Origin: Letharia columbiana
Taxonomy: Eukaryota; Ascomycota; Lecanoromycetes; Lecanorales; Parmeliaceae
NCBI RefSeq assembly: GCF_014066305.1
Contig: NW_023501075.1
Location: 325,001-389,000, forward strand
Length of the DNA stretch: 64,000 nt
Direction of reading: 5' to 3'
Position numbers and translations under genes: made by a program. Of this stretch, positions 46,481-58,459 are shown piece by piece. The notes under the pieces were generated by a model that was given only the letters and a program-made list of their open reading frames with translations, made no database searches and was not told the origin of the DNA. How positions within the stretch are numbered: position 1 is the stretch's first letter; the number at the start of each line of letters is the position of its first letter.

Positions 46481-47294
46481 TCAAGCTTCATTCTCCGGCA
46501 CAGCTCTCTCAAGCCATCCGCATAAATCCCTAACCTCCGCTCCCACCGTACTATGTCCCATGCCCTCATACAACTTCGCCTCAACCCTCTCCCCTTCCCA
46601 ACCCTCAATCTGGTCCTTATATCTCATAAACATCCACTTCGGCACCAACTGATCTCTTGATCCATGACCCAGGAACCACTTCGTCTGCGATGTATCCTGT
46701 CCCTCCTCTTTCCTGTCCTCCATCATCTTCCCCACCCTCCCGCTCAACGGCAGATAGCCCGACAAGCCCACCACCCCACCCAGCTTGGCTTTGTATCTGC
46801 TCATGAGTCCGAGGAGCAGGGAGATGGCACAGCCTTGGCTGAAGCCACCAACCACCAGCCTTTCCGCTGGCACCCCAGCTTCGACTTCTTTATCAATGAG
46901 CCCGCAAATATATTCCACACTCTTCATCATCCCCTCTTCGTCGTCCTCCTCGTCGTCCTCCTCCGGATCGGGTTCTCCAGAACGCTTAGGCATTGGGATA
47001 GGTGAGAATGGCTTCGGCATGAACCAGGCTTGAGCCATGACATCGCGGTTCTGAGGCGCGTTGGGTAGGATCCATTTTAGGTGGGGCAGCTTGTGAGCGG
47101 CGTGGAATTGGGATACAAGATCTGTGAAGAGAGAAGAGGTCAGTCAAGTTTGAGACAAATTGAGGGAAGAGCTCTGCAGGCTGCGCACCTGTCCAGCCAT
47201 TGGCATCGTCACCGAGGCCGTGTAGGAAGATGATTGTTGCGGGAGAAATCGAGGAGCTGGGGGCCGGGATGATTATGGGTGGGTCGTTGGACAT
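46481..47294 (-). CDS. acyl-protein thioesterase / serine carboxylesterase (alpha/beta hydrolase)
   Basis: Model: complement(join(46481..47121,47189..47294)), 248 aa. The 67-nt intron (GTGCGC..CACAG) joins GDDANGWT|DLVSQF. Family blocks: IIFLHGLGDDANGW, HLKWILPNAPQNRDVMAQAW, the nucleophile elbow GGFSQG (S130), then D192 (WFLGHGSRDQLVP) and H225 (YEGMGHSTV), completing the catalytic triad. This is the APT1/LYPLA type, which removes palmitate from cytosolic faces of S-acylated proteins. An acidic insert (PDPEEDDEEDDEE, residues ~87-98) lies between strand and elbow regions, longer than in the yeast or human enzymes. An in-frame ATG at 47327 would add 11 residues. The transposon inserted about 310 bp upstream of the start codon, possibly in or near the promoter. 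Confidence 0.92.
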
Positions 47295-47596
47295 CCTTTG
47301 GAAGAAGGGTCTACGGGAATGCTTCACATACTTTTGCTGGGAGGTAGGAAATCAGACCTTGACCAACTTGTTTGAAATAGCGTCTTGATTCTTGCCTCGG
47401 TCCCTCAGACCTGCCGCGCTAAGCCCCTTCAGGTTAGCGGGTCGACTGCACAGCTTTACGGCGGCAGGTCTGAGTGCAGAGCCACGTATTTTTGTTCAGG
47501 TTTCGCGGTTTTTTTGATTATTAATTTCGCGAAACGATCAGCCTTCTACCTGCAAGAAAACATCTGTTTTTAAGTTTAGTGTCCTTTGACATAACA

Positions 47597-47606
47597 GGAA
47601 GAGCCG
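47597..47606 (+). repeat. target-site duplication, left copy
   Basis: GGAAGAGCCG, identical to 49574-49583; abuts the left terminal inverted repeat. Confidence 0.85.
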
Positions 47607-49573
47607 GGGTAAATTACATTTTCATACCCCTCCATCAAATCTTGGGGTATGAATCGGTAATTTGCCACTCCTTGGGGTATGAATAAGTATTTTATTAAAC
47701 TACCTCTTTGGGGGGCGTCAAAAGTCATCATCCTCCGAGGTAATCCCGGCTACTACTGGCTTCCCCATCAAAATATTATTATAAATATTTCTATATCGTC
47801 AACTATGGAGCATAATATATCCCCTTATATATCTACACGTAGCCTTTATCGTTAAGAAGCTACTACGCGTAAGAAAGCTAAATTCTTTAAAGCCGTTAAT
47901 ACTCGGGATCGTGGAAAACGATTAAAGATGTATGCGTCGAGAAGGATATTTCATATAATATGGGCAAGACTTGGTTAAGAATTAGAAAACTTAAGGGCTC
48001 CCCGGTACCAGAAAGCTTGGAAAATAGCGTTTCGAATATCCCTCTAAAGTCACTTAAGCTATATACGATATTTTACGAGATATAAATAATTCTATTCGTA
48101 ATTAACTAATAAAACGTCAAGTCAGATATTATAAGATTCTAGTTTATCCTCGAATTATTCAACGAAATGCGTTAAAGTATACTAAAAATGCTTAAATATA
48201 TAAGTAATATTCAATTAAATAAGTATCTAATCTTAATATAGAAAAAGATTAGACTACGAATACGATTATAAGAATAATACTATAGAGAATTACTAGCAAT
48301 TTATTATATAAATAAATAAAAAATATTAAAACGTTAGATTTATATAATAGGGTCGTACTTTTTAAGACGCTAATATTGCTAAAAAGCCTGAAAATATATA
48401 ATCTATACCTCCAAAATAAGATATTACAATTTATATATCCGCGGATATTTCTTAGAATTATAAAGATAAATTACGATTCTATTATAACGAGCTTAATCGC
48501 TCTCGAATTATAGTAGAAAAACCTTTAAAGCTATATTAACGTTCTCGAAATAAAAATAAAGAGAAATATTAGAAGCGTATACGATAATGGAAAGCTACTA
48601 TATCTTACGATCCTATTATAAAATCTATTAGAAATAGTATAATAATGAAATATTATACTACGTATTAACTTTCGAATTATTATAACTCGATAAATTAACT
48701 ATAAATTATATATAAATATAATATTTTATAGAAAGACGGTAATTTAAGTTACGAAATAAAAAAAGTAAGAAAGATAAGAAAGTTAATATAGAAAATATAG
48801 TCACGTAGCTAAAAATTAATTATTAGATCGAGACTCTTAATTACTCTACTTAATCACTTAATCTTAATTTAATAGAGAATATCTAAAATCTTCTAAATAA
48901 ATGAGTATATTAAAGAAAGTAGAATAATTAATACGAGCTTTATATCGTAATCTTGAAGAAATAAAAGCGGATTAAACTTAGTAAAATTTAGATTAGAATT
49001 ACTAAAATATCTTAATAATATTATATACTACGTGAGGGTAATTATAATAAGCTTATTAAATTAAAGCTATGATAGAAATATATATATTCGAGTGATAGAA
49101 ATAATGTATATAGTAGAAAGCCAGTAGTAGCCGGGATTACCTCGGAGGATGATGACTTTTAACGCCCCCGGTAAGTCCTTCTTTGCCCGGCCCCCGGCCC
49201 CCTCCTTTAAGCCCACCCCAACCAAACCAACCCCCCCAAAAAAACCCCCCCCCAAATTTATCGCGGGTTGCGGTTAAGTGGGAGCCCACCTCGACCCCGA
49301 AGCGAGGTGAGGTTTCGACGGGTTACAAAGCGAACCCTAGAGACCTCCCTTCGTCAATAGATTTCACAATTAGAAAGATTCTAATATGCGATAGCATGTC
49401 TAATAGAAGTAAGATCCTAATACTATGTTTTAGAATAATAGAATAATACAGTATAGAAGCAGAAAAGTATAAAGTCGTATAAGCTAATTACATATTCATA
49501 TTCATACCCCAAGGAATGGCAAGTCACTGATTCATACCCATTTGGTGGAGGGGTATGAATTTGTAATTTACCC
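47607..49573. mobile_element. 1,967-bp TIR transposon with 10-bp target duplication
   Basis: The ends are inverted copies: GGGTAAATTAC at 47607 and GTAATTTACCC ending 49573. Homology continues for about 85 bp (CATACCCCTCCA, CCTTGGGGTATGAATA). It is flanked on both sides by GGAAGAGCCG (47597-47606 and 49574-49583), an exact 10-bp duplication; the boundaries are therefore certain. A TSD of 9-11 bp is known for Mutator-like elements (MULEs), but no MULE transposase is readable, so it may be a non-autonomous element. A second transposon has inserted within it (47713-49173). Right of that, 49174-49340 is not AT-rich and may be original cargo. The interior of the nested part is partly RIP-mutated. 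Confidence 0.85.
47713..49173 (+). mobile_element. nested Tc1/mariner-like (Ant1-type?) relic, RIP-mutated
   Basis: An inner inverted-repeat pair of about 50 bp (GGGCGTCAAAAGTCATCATC... at 47714 against its complement ending near 49173) brackets about 1.4 kb of AT-rich sequence. Broken frames on the plus strand still read VCVEKDISYNMGKTWLRIRK then LKGSP, and further on RQVRYYKILVYPRIIQRNAL then KYTKNA. That order (helix-turn-helix, LGSPAYRR-like, PVRxQxxxxQ..PVxPRxxxR) recalls fungal Tc1/mariner Ant1-type transposases. Many stops and at least two shifts. Unlike the 29-kb block, some CA/TG dinucleotides remain, so the RIP is lighter or the insertion younger. Confidence 0.55.
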
Positions 49574-49583
49574 GGAAGAGCCG
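49574..49583 (+). repeat. target-site duplication, right copy
   Basis: GGAAGAGCCG, identical to 47597-47606; abuts the right terminal inverted repeat. Confidence 0.85.
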
Positions 49584-50995
49584 ATTCGTTCTGGTCGATA
49601 GTCACGACGATATGCGTAAATGAAAAGAAAGAGAGCCTTCTCCTCTTGCGAATCGAGCTTCATCTCTATACATGACTTCTGCTAAATTCTGTTATAGCGA
49701 TTGAGTGATTACGGAAGGAGGGGGACTGGATCGCAGCTACCGATGTCAAAACACTCATTTGGCACCATCGTGCTTAGAGATATCTCCTTAAATAGCTAGT
49801 AGACTGGTTCGGTGTCTCCCGTTGCGGGCGTGAAGCCATGAAGTCGAATCCAAACTCATTAGAGGATAGTTCTCCTTGGTAAGTTCGAGGACCCGTGGAT
49901 AACAATATCATCGTCAAAAATGGGATCTGAGCGTACATGGCAGTGGTGGGAAGATGTGGCCCTTGAATAAATGATATTCGTTAGATACATGTAGATATGA
50001 GATTGAGCCCACTGTCTCCTCCATGTATCGTCTGTAAAACTCCTCTGTAAATGTACACAAACAGCACGCTTGCTGCCAGAGAGTGACAGTAGTGTGTGCA
50101 AGCAAACTTCCGCATCCTCGAGATCGCTTGACCAATCCTTCCACCCTCTTTCACCTCCCGAGGACAAATAGCAAACGAGCTCGACTAGTAGACATACACC
50201 GCAGTCAGTCAATACCAGAAGCTCTGTAAGCGTGTCCCGTACAGCGAAGCCCAGTCACCGCGGATGGTGCAGAGGGTGAGAGATCGCTGTTTCGAGTGTA
50301 GCCGAAGCTCTGCAAGTATGGCCCAATTTTTTCAAGTAAATTTCTCATGATTGGCCGGTAGCATCATCCAGTAGCTCAGAAGCGTAGACATACACCGAAG
50401 TCAGTCAATACGAAGAGCACACAGCGGATCTCGTAGTAGATGAGTGGAGGATATTCTGAAGAGAGGGGTCTCGGTGCTGCCAATTTGGTATGAGCTAGGG
50501 TGGGAGGTGAGCATTATGCCATCGTCGCTTCGCGGGATACTACGCTTAGTATCATGGGAATGGTGGCGGCAACAACAAATCTAACAGGTCTAGTGTTCAG
50601 TATACCGGTCGACAAAGCATCTTGGGTGACCCTGAATTAAGCAGCCAAGTCTCATCGACTCCTTCGTGGCGCGGTATGGTTGTGGTCCTAAAGAGTGTAT
50701 GCGACCATAGCTGTGGATACCAGATCCCCCTTTTGACTCGATGTCTTCCGAGGCGTCCTGCCAGACTCTCGGAGCCCAGTCCTGGAGATGAGAGCCAATG
50801 CGAGGCCTTTCAGAGATGTATTAGAGACCAGCTCTATTGTATCGTACTCGCAAGCTTGACGCACATAGTAGCTCAACCACTCGAGCAAGGGAGCAGGGGC
50901 CCCAGAGAGTGAAGAGTAGATAGAACCTATCCACTGGTACTGGAGATCGACAAGCAGTCAAAAGGAAAACGGTCGGACTTTGCTCGGCAGGCCGA
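49584..50995. other. intergenic with a short dispersed duplication
   Basis: The phrase TAGACATACACCG[CA]AGTCAG occurs at about 50189 and 50387 with similar 15-bp continuations. No gene seen. Confidence 0.4.
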
Positions 50996-52102
50996 CTACG
51001 GGAGTTGTACGAGTTCCGCAGGACCTTCTCCCCTAGTACGCATTTTGTGAGTAGACGGTGCTGCTGGGCGCCGTTTTTCCTGCCGGGATTTTGAGATCCT
51101 TGAGTTCCCTTTGACAGCGGGTGTCTTCTTTTGCTTCGGGGGTTTCTCGGCCAGCTTTCCTTTCGCAGGCGGGCAACCTCGAGGACGCACAGAGGTTATG
51201 GCGTCTGCATCATTTGCGGCTGGCTTGGGTTTGAAGGATGGGCGCCCTCGAGAGCGCTTGGGGGGTGAGGCAGTGATATCCTGCATGGCTGGCTTTGCCT
51301 TGGTGGCCGGGCGGCCTCGCGAACGCTTGAAGGGCGCTGAGCCCTCATCTTTGACAGCTGGCTCCTGTTGAGCGCCTGATGCTGTCACAGCTTCCTTTTT
51401 CCGAGTCAGCCTGCCGGCTGCGTGAGCTGTCCCTGCCACTTCTCGCATCTGGTCTCCAAGGCCCCGGTGCTCAGAATCAACCTTGTCGGCCAAAGACTTC
51501 CGAGTACTCTTGTTGACTTTGGGCGATACCGTAGTCGATTTTCCAATTCTGTTGGTGGGAGTGACGTGTGGTAATTTCTGACGCCTTCTCGGCTCTGCGG
51601 TAGGCTTGATACATTGGCGGGGATCCATTGGAGGCGAGCCTGTCATCGATATCTCAGGACTTGCTGGAGTCTCTTGATTGGCGTCGTCATATCGTTCAAC
51701 CTGTGGGTCATGTAGGTCCCAAAAGTCGTCTATTGTCATACCCACTGGTTTAACCCCCCAGAATTTGTGCTTGAGATCGTAAGTGCGAGTGTAGACTTTC
51801 ATTTCTGTTTCCTCCGTCGCACCGTATATGCCTTTGAAGCCATCCAGAGGCATAGCCCAAGCTCGGGCCCCCCATGCTCGTCGCTTTTCAGCAAGCCCAG
51901 CTTCGACCGCTTTTTTACGATTCTCTGCGGTGTCCATTCCGGCTTCCGCTTCTAATCTTTGGGCTTCGATGTGGGCATTCACAGCTGCCATGCCTTTCTT
52001 CATTTCCGGATCCATTGGGACCATTCTTGGGGGGTTTTCGCGTGGATAGCCGATGCTTCCTAATAGATGGCGACCCAGATCCCCAACTTGTTCGGCATCC
52101 AT
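50996..52102 (-). CDS. AT-hook nuclear protein, unnamed
   Basis: Single exon, 368 aa, MDAEQVGDLGRHLLGSIGYP start. The N-terminal third is folded-looking and conserved in style (KKGMAAVNAHIEAQRLEAEA, WAMPLDGFKGIYGATEETEM, VKPVGMTIDDFWDLHDPQ). The C-terminal half is basic and Pro-rich and has three AT-hook-type units about 26 residues apart: FKRSRGRPATK, PKRSRGRPSFK and a degenerate VRPRGCPPAK where the central R-G-R is R-G-C. AT-hooks bind the minor groove of AT-rich DNA, so the protein is probably chromatin-associated. No catalytic domain is visible. The upstream 1.4 kb before the kinase gene is non-coding. Confidence 0.82.
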   Translation of the reverse strand: MDAEQVGDLGRHLLGSIGYPRENPPRMVPMDPEMKKGMAAVNAHIEAQRLEAEAGMDTAENRKKAVEAGLAEKRRAWGARAWAMPLDGFKGIYGATEETEMKVYTRTYDLKHKFWGVKPVGMTIDDFWDLHDPQVERYDDANQETPASPEISMTGSPPMDPRQCIKPTAEPRRRQKLPHVTPTNRIGKSTTVSPKVNKSTRKSLADKVDSEHRGLGDQMREVAGTAHAAGRLTRKKEAVTASGAQQEPAVKDEGSAPFKRSRGRPATKAKPAMQDITASPPKRSRGRPSFKPKPAANDADAITSVRPRGCPPAKGKLAEKPPKQKKTPAVKGNSRISKSRQEKRRPAAPSTHKMRTRGEGPAELVQLP

Positions 52103-53536
52103 TGTGAAATTCGATTCGAGCTGAGTTGCGACTCAGTTGACGTACAGATTGTTCTGATCGAGATCGGGGCAGATGCGGTAAATCAGCCTTGAGCAAGCTA
52201 CGCTGGTGCACTTAAGTTTGATGATGTTCGATTACCGAGCGATGGCCCAAGTATCTTTTCGAGTGGTGAAGGAAGATATGATATTTGTCTGGCAGCAGGA
52301 GCATGCAACAAGCACCACAAAAAGAGATGTGTTGGAATGAGCTGAATAAGCTGTTGTGCGACTCTGTCTGTGGCAGTTTCAAGGTGAGGAGAGAAGATAA
52401 TGGAGCACCTTTATTGTCTACGTGATAGCTTTGGTTTACTATTTCCTATTCGCATCAAGAATAGAATGAACAAGACAGAAGGGAAGAGTGCTTGTCGGGC
52501 TTCTCTGGTGACCTTTCAGCAGGCCCATGGAGCTAGCAGTCTTGGCAGCGGCATCGTTTCATCTAGCGCCGCCCCTTAGCCTATAATTAACCGTCTAAGG
52601 TAAGGTACCTGAGTACTTATTGGTGTCAACAAATCACATCACTAATTACATTTGACAGAATTTCATCAATTCCTTTCTGATGGGCGCCTGCGTACATTCA
52701 AAAGATCCGAGGCCAGCCTATCATTTCCAATCATGGTGAAACACACTCTATACTCTCACTTGCATTTGAGAGGTCCATGGTGTCTACATTACTGGCTGCT
52801 TGCGATTCCTAGGGTCAATCTGCCTATTCGAAACGCTAAACTTCGAATGCAAGTAACGGTGAGTAGGAAAGATCGCCCAACCACTTCGGGTTCCCTGCCT
52901 CAGTCGTGTTTTACAATGCATCAAATTCTAAATATATATTATAATAAGCTGTCACGCGAATCATGAGTACCTAAGTTCTTCTATCCATCTTCGTCCGAGA
53001 CCATATACTGTGTATGAACGTCGAGCTAATTGGATGAGCTAAAGCCCGTCATGTTATGGTCCCTCCCTTCTGTGGAAATTGCTCAGACAGAGTCTTCACG
53101 CCGATCATCGCGGCCTACCGCCATGAATCCATCCGCAGCCGCAGCCTTTAAATTAACCTCGCATTTGGTACGTGACTTATAGCTCCTGAAACGATTCGTA
53201 TTCAGTGCTTCTGAGCCTTTCATTCCCTAGCTCCATAGGATGATCTAACACGTGACAACGATTCTTGCGCTCCCATCTGTCTCCATATGAATATCTTCCG
53301 TCACGGCATTTCTGCTTCTCATTGTTGCATATCATTTGGGTGATCTAGAACTCCTACCCTTCGCCTCAGAACCCAATTGTTTGACCTTCACCTATCGAAA
53401 CTTGAATCTGGAGGCCGCAGGCCTCCAAAGCTCTGTCCGTCCCCAAAACTTCTGCCCCCCTCTCAAAGCTCTGTCTGCCCAAAGCGCTGCCTGCGGGCCT
53501 CCAGAAGTGTCCAGCTGCAACCGAACCAATATCACA
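52103..53536. other. divergent promoter region, AT-hook gene and FHA-kinase gene
   Basis: No supported gene. At 53410-53426 is GGAGGCCGCAGGCCTCC, a near-perfect palindrome, with a partial second copy (GCGGGCCTCCAG) at 53492; both lie in the presumed 5' UTR of the kinase gene. The frame of the kinase is open upstream of the ATG without another ATG. Confidence 0.4.
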
Positions 53537-55905
53537 ATGGCCGAGACTAACCCGAGGGGCGACGTTGGTCAACCGGATGCCCTCTCTACTGCGGTTGTGG
53601 CTCTCTACCTTACTGAGGAGACAGGCCTACCGTGCAACACAAAGGACTATGAGATAACCGCCCTCGAAGTAACGAACTCCACAGGAGCTCCAGTGGAAAG
53701 GCGGGCGTTACGGGTTACATTCGATGAGAACACTTCTACCAAGCAGCAACGTCACCTGCTCACATTTGGATCTGATGATCAACAGTGTATCGTCATCCTC
53801 AAGGCAACTGAGGCGAGTCCGATTCACTGCAAAATCTACGCCCAACTAAACTCTGGCGCCAATGTCTGGGTGATAGAGGATACCTCTGACCATGGAACCG
53901 AATACGTGGACGAAGAATCACGACTCACCGGCATATCCAAAAAAGTCGTCGGTCGCAGAGTCGCAGCGCATGGACTGTGTCGCATCCGAGTTGGACGTAA
54001 TATCTTCACCATTTGGTCGCCCTCAGATCAACAGGAGAAATCTCGGCGTGAGCGTTGGTTCCAGGACCTTGACCCCATTCTTGTTACTGAGGATCTCCTA
54101 CGAGAACAGCTCCATGGCGTCGCAGCAGACTACCGCCCATTAGGTGTCATCGGCCACGGTGGGATGGGCGAGGTGTTTCAGTACATGGAACTGACGACTG
54201 GCCTTATGATAGCTGTCAAGGAAGAGGAGGTGAAAAGCAAGGAGACAGATGAGCGCATTAAAAAAGAAATTGGGTACATGCAGACTTTAAAACATGTAAG
54301 TCGGACCGGACGATCCATCATCTTGAATCATCTACTGAGTCTATATAGCCAAACCTCGTTCAGTATATTACTAGCAGGCCTACTACAAATGCAGGGGTCA
54401 AGAAATGGCATACGGCTATGCCGTTGTACCAAGGACGGCTATTGGATCTATTGCCTCTTGAGGTCACTGCTATTGAGGACGTCATGCTTCAACTGTTTGA
54501 TGCCGTAAGTTACATGCACAGACAACGGGTCCTACATAAAGACATCAAGCCCGAAAACATTCTTGTGAAAGGAAAATCACGGCCAGATATCGTTCTGGCG
54601 GACTATGGAATATGCGCATCTCTGAACAACCGGGCTGAACTCATGGCACCCACTGGCACCCCCGGATTCGCCGCACCCGAAGTCTCGCGGATGGTCGTGC
54701 AAACACCGGCTGGTGATGTATTTTCACTAGGGGCTACTTTCTTCTTCGTCTTGGAGCCAGAGAGGTGCAACGGGCAGCGGGCCACTATTGCAACTCTGGA
54801 GAACGTTATGCGTCGTCCACCAAAAGTATATGGCGGTCTCGTGCAGAGTATGATGGCTCATGACCCAAGAGAGCGCCCATCCCTGAAAGAATGCTCCGAA
54901 ATTGTGAAAGCAAAACAACGTGGTTGGAAGAAACGGACTCCCTTGGTCCTACTGCCATCACCTGTACCCTCCGCTTCTGGCCCACGTCGGAGTCAGAGAG
55001 TTCAGAATGCCATGGTACAGGATCCCCCTATTCTTGACTTGGCGAGATTCACTGCTCGCAAGCCCAGGCTTGCGCCAATTGTGGAGAACAGACAGCATCA
55101 AATACCAGCAACGCTTAACTTCAAAGCTTGGGATCAGGTCGGGAGAATACAGGGATCAAAGGCATTGAACCCACCAACAGCGCCATTGCGCAAGCCTCAA
55201 GTACCTGCTCCGGTGCAGAGAGTCGACTTCTCCGTTCCTCCACCATCCATCCCATCCAACCTCTTCGCAAACCCGGATCGAGGTTCTGTATCAAACATTG
55301 CCCTCCCAGCCCGCCGGCAAGCAGCCCCAGCAAATCACGAACCAGCTCGCACCCCTATCCATAAACCCGACAACGACGTTAAACGCAAGATCCGCCGTGG
55401 TTGCGAACGCCGCAAAATGATCGAACGCTGGCACAGCATCCGCGTTCAGAAGAACAAAGTCTGCCGCGCCGCTGGGGAACTCGCATCCGGAACACCACTG
55501 AACATCGCCCGTGGTCTACGCGATATAACGAATGGCGGTCTCGGCTTCACGGGTCAATACCTAGGACTGATCTTCACGGATCTGGCCGCCGCAGCGCCCG
55601 CACTTCGCCACATAGCTCCACAGACCAGCAGGTGGGGCTTGAATACCAACAAACGCTTGATGTACGGCTTGAAGTCCCAGAGCCTCTGGCCCATGACGCC
55701 GGAAGAGTTTGAGGCGGAGCGGCTGCAGTCGGACTTGAACTTCCCGAATACGACCGAGGGCAAACGCTTCCAAGCCAGGTTGGATGCACAGGCGGAATAC
55801 TGGCGACGGGAGCAAGAAAGGACACGGGCTGCAGAACGGGAAATGGAGAGGCGGGAGGCACCTCGAATGGGTCGGCTGCCTCAGTGCGTGCCTCGTGGCA
55901 GGTAG
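53537..55905 (+). CDS. FHA-like domain / serine-threonine protein kinase
   Basis: Model: join(53537..54295,54349..55905), 771 aa; 53-nt intron GTAAGT..TAG, phase 0 (TLKH|PNLVQYI). Residues ~75-160 look like an FHA phosphopeptide-binding domain: LLTFGSDDQQCIVIL, ASPIHCKIYAQL, DTSDHGTEYVD, and IRVGRNIFTIW. The kinase follows: glycine loop GHGGMG (206-211), K228, HKDIKPEN (H316, D318, N323) in place of HRD, DYG (D338) in place of DFG, and GFAAPE. All residues required for catalysis are present. A 350-residue C-terminal tail is Pro/Arg-rich, ending in a charged helix (REQERTRAAEREMERRE). FHA-kinase fusion is the layout of Rad53/Chk2 and Dun1-type checkpoint kinases, but the kinase domain here is compact (about 200 residues) and divergent, so orthology is not claimed. 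Confidence 0.82.
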
Positions 55906-56276
55906 TGAGTCGTTCTCTTCTGACGGTCCTTGGCGAGGGGAAGTATGAGGAAGAGGGGTGCTTTTTATCGAAGGTACGATTTGTTCAAGGGTTAGCGAGT
56001 GACATTTCTCATTCTTTTAAAACTGCATGCATAGCGTTTGTGCGAATATGGGAGGGGGTCCAATGGCAATGGGCGTGGATGGATATGCGAATCAACGAAC
56101 GACAACTGCCATTATTTCTATTCCATGTACAACGTTGGCCAGAGTGGAGCGGGATGTAGTTTGAGTTTGGCCACCAAAACACTCCTTTCGTCTGATTACG
56201 ATTAGATAGTACATTCATTTTCAGCGGGATGGGTTAGATAGAATCAACGAATGTCATTCATTACTACCTGAGCATG
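55906..56276. other. convergent intergenic region
   Basis: 3' ends of the kinase and PheRS genes meet here; no gene seen. Confidence 0.4.
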
Positions 56277-58117
56277 CTAATCTTTCTCCAACCTCACGGC
56301 CGGATTACTCTCCACGAAATTCAAGTCCACTTTGTGCCCCAGCAGCTCTCGGATGTTCCTCACGCCGTATTTTATCATGGTTGGTCTCTCTAAACTCAAT
56401 CCCCAGCCGTATATCCTCATATCTGGCGGCAGACCCATAGGCTCTAACATCTCGGGTCTGAACATGCCGCTGTTGCCAATCTCCACCCACTTATCCAGTC
56501 CCTCGTGGAAACCAAAGATCTCCATGCTGGGTTCGGTGTAGGGGTTGTAGGCGGGCTTGAAACGCAAGCGGTGGATGCCCATTTTCGCGAAGAAGACTTC
56601 CATGAAGCCTATGAGACCTCCTAAGGTTAAGCCGTAGTCGGCAATGACTCCCTCGACTTGGTGGAATTCAGCGAGATGTGTAGCGTCGACGCTCTCGTTG
56701 CGGAAGACGCGGTCGATCGAGAAGTAGCGTGCGGGCCGGGGATTGGCGGCGAGTTTATGGAGCATGTAGGTCGAGATAGCCGTGGTGTGAGTGCGGAGGA
56801 CGAGTTTGAGGGATTCGTCGTCATTGTAGGGATAGCGATAGCCTATGGAGCCATACTTGCCAGTTTCGTGGACCTCTTTCACGTTCTCGAAATATTGCTC
56901 GTAGTCTTGCTTAGGCTTCTTTGGTAAAGGTTCGGATGCTGATCCATTGGGGAGGTGTTGGGTTTCTTGGGGGTCTTCGCGGGGTCTGTCGGCGTAGGGT
57001 GGGTCGGAGATGAAGAAGGTATCTTGTTGATCGCGGGCGGGATGTTGTTGGGGGACGAAGAGGGCGTCGAAGTTCCAGAAGCCGGTCTCGACATACCTAG
57101 TAGATTCAGTAAAGAGTGTGCATTGAAGTCGGGCCGCATATACCGGTTTGTTGGCATTTCCTCGAAACCCATTTCAAAGAAGATCTGTCGGAACTCGTGC
57201 CGTACTTTGTTCACTATTGGCGAATGTTAGCCAGACCAGCCTCTTTCTCTGCTGATGTGAGCAGTGAGGGTCCGTACGAGGATGTAGAGCCCCACTACCG
57301 GTTGGGGCACCCATAGATTTGAAATTGTATGGCTTGAAGCTGACCGTGTTCCAGGTCCCACTGCATGGTATCAGCTCTTCTGTTACGCCATGGCACAAGC
57401 GGGAACCCTCCTACCTAGCCAGCATTTCTGCCGTCAAATCTGTCTGCTCTTTGACGAATTGCCTTGCAAACTTCGGTCCTTTGCTAAGTTTGTAGCTTAT
57501 GACTTTGTGCATAGTAACCAACTTTCGCTTCTTTAGGTCGTTGAGAATCTTAGGATCGGGGTGTGTGCGAGTGCTTTGTATTGTTTGGAGTTGTTCGCGA
57601 GATGTGTCTGTTATCGACTCTCTCTAAAAAAGCTGTCAGCTGTGCGTCTTAAAACGAAAGCTTTTGCCCTTACATTGGCCCTCAGAATGTCGTTGTCCTT
57701 CTTAATCCAGCCCTCTTTGAAAGCTTTACCCCGGCCGATCTTTGCGCTCTCCTGGCCAACAGCTTTCTGCCAACGTGGTCAGCACACTATGATGTACATC
57801 ACTTCCAGTCGACCTGGCATACAGTTGAGCCAACGTACTGGCAGATCCGAGATCTTCATCCCCTCCACAGCTTGTAGCACCGCCTCGAACACCTTGGCCT
57901 CATGACTACCATTGGCGGCGATATCCTCAGCTTCGGGGGTCAAAATAGCTTCGTCTTTGTCCAGCGTCTCATAGGCCACCATCTCTCGAGACTTCAGCCT
58001 GTCTAGGGCACTTTTGATTTCCGACGAAGGCGTGGAAGGGAAGGCATCGGTGCTCAGGATTGGTTCGTCGGTCTGGGACAGGACGTCCAACACCTTCGCA
58101 GTAAGGTCCGTCGCCAT
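56277..58117 (-). CDS. FRS2: phenylalanine--tRNA ligase alpha subunit, cytosolic
   Basis: Six exons: complement(join(56277..57096,57144..57213,57278..57360,57415..57623,57674..57766,57839..58117)), 517 aa. It charges tRNA-Phe in the cytosol as part of the alpha2beta2 enzyme. N-terminal helix-turn-helix-type region ([19 protein letters not shown]..., [20 protein letters not shown]). Core: [20 protein letters not shown], the junction [36 protein letters not shown], class II motif 2 [20 protein letters not shown] and motif 3 [20 protein letters not shown]. All five introns are 46-72 nt with GT..AG and restore known family text across each junction. Length is normal for fungal alpha subunits. It is divergent from the GH47 gene, with 342 bp between start codons. 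Confidence 0.96.
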
Positions 58118-58459
58118 GGCGGAAAACGTAGTATATTACACTATGGAAGTGGGTCTGTCCTGTCCGTTTTTGCGTCCATTGTGCGTATTACGGTAGTCAA
58201 CCTTGTTGACTCAAAGCTTCCACGAACATCTGATGCCAAGACCATATTGAAGCTAGTATCAAAGCAGCGTCTGCAGCCGAGCGGCGGAGGTCTCATGCAA
58301 GATCGGAGAGTCAAAGTGTCCTCCTTGCATCCTACAGCGAGCAGGTCCAATTCACGTTGCTTCTCTTTGCTTTACCATTCCTACGCTGGCATGCAATGTT
58401 CAGTCCTTACCCAGTACGCGCCCTTCCCATGTCTTTAGTTCCTCGCCTGTCCCTCTGTG
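58118..58459. promoter_or_regulatory. 342-bp bidirectional promoter region (PheRS alpha / EDEM)
   Basis: Two start codons face away from each other with only this stretch between. No TATA box or named site is evident; the region must drive both genes. Confidence 0.45.
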
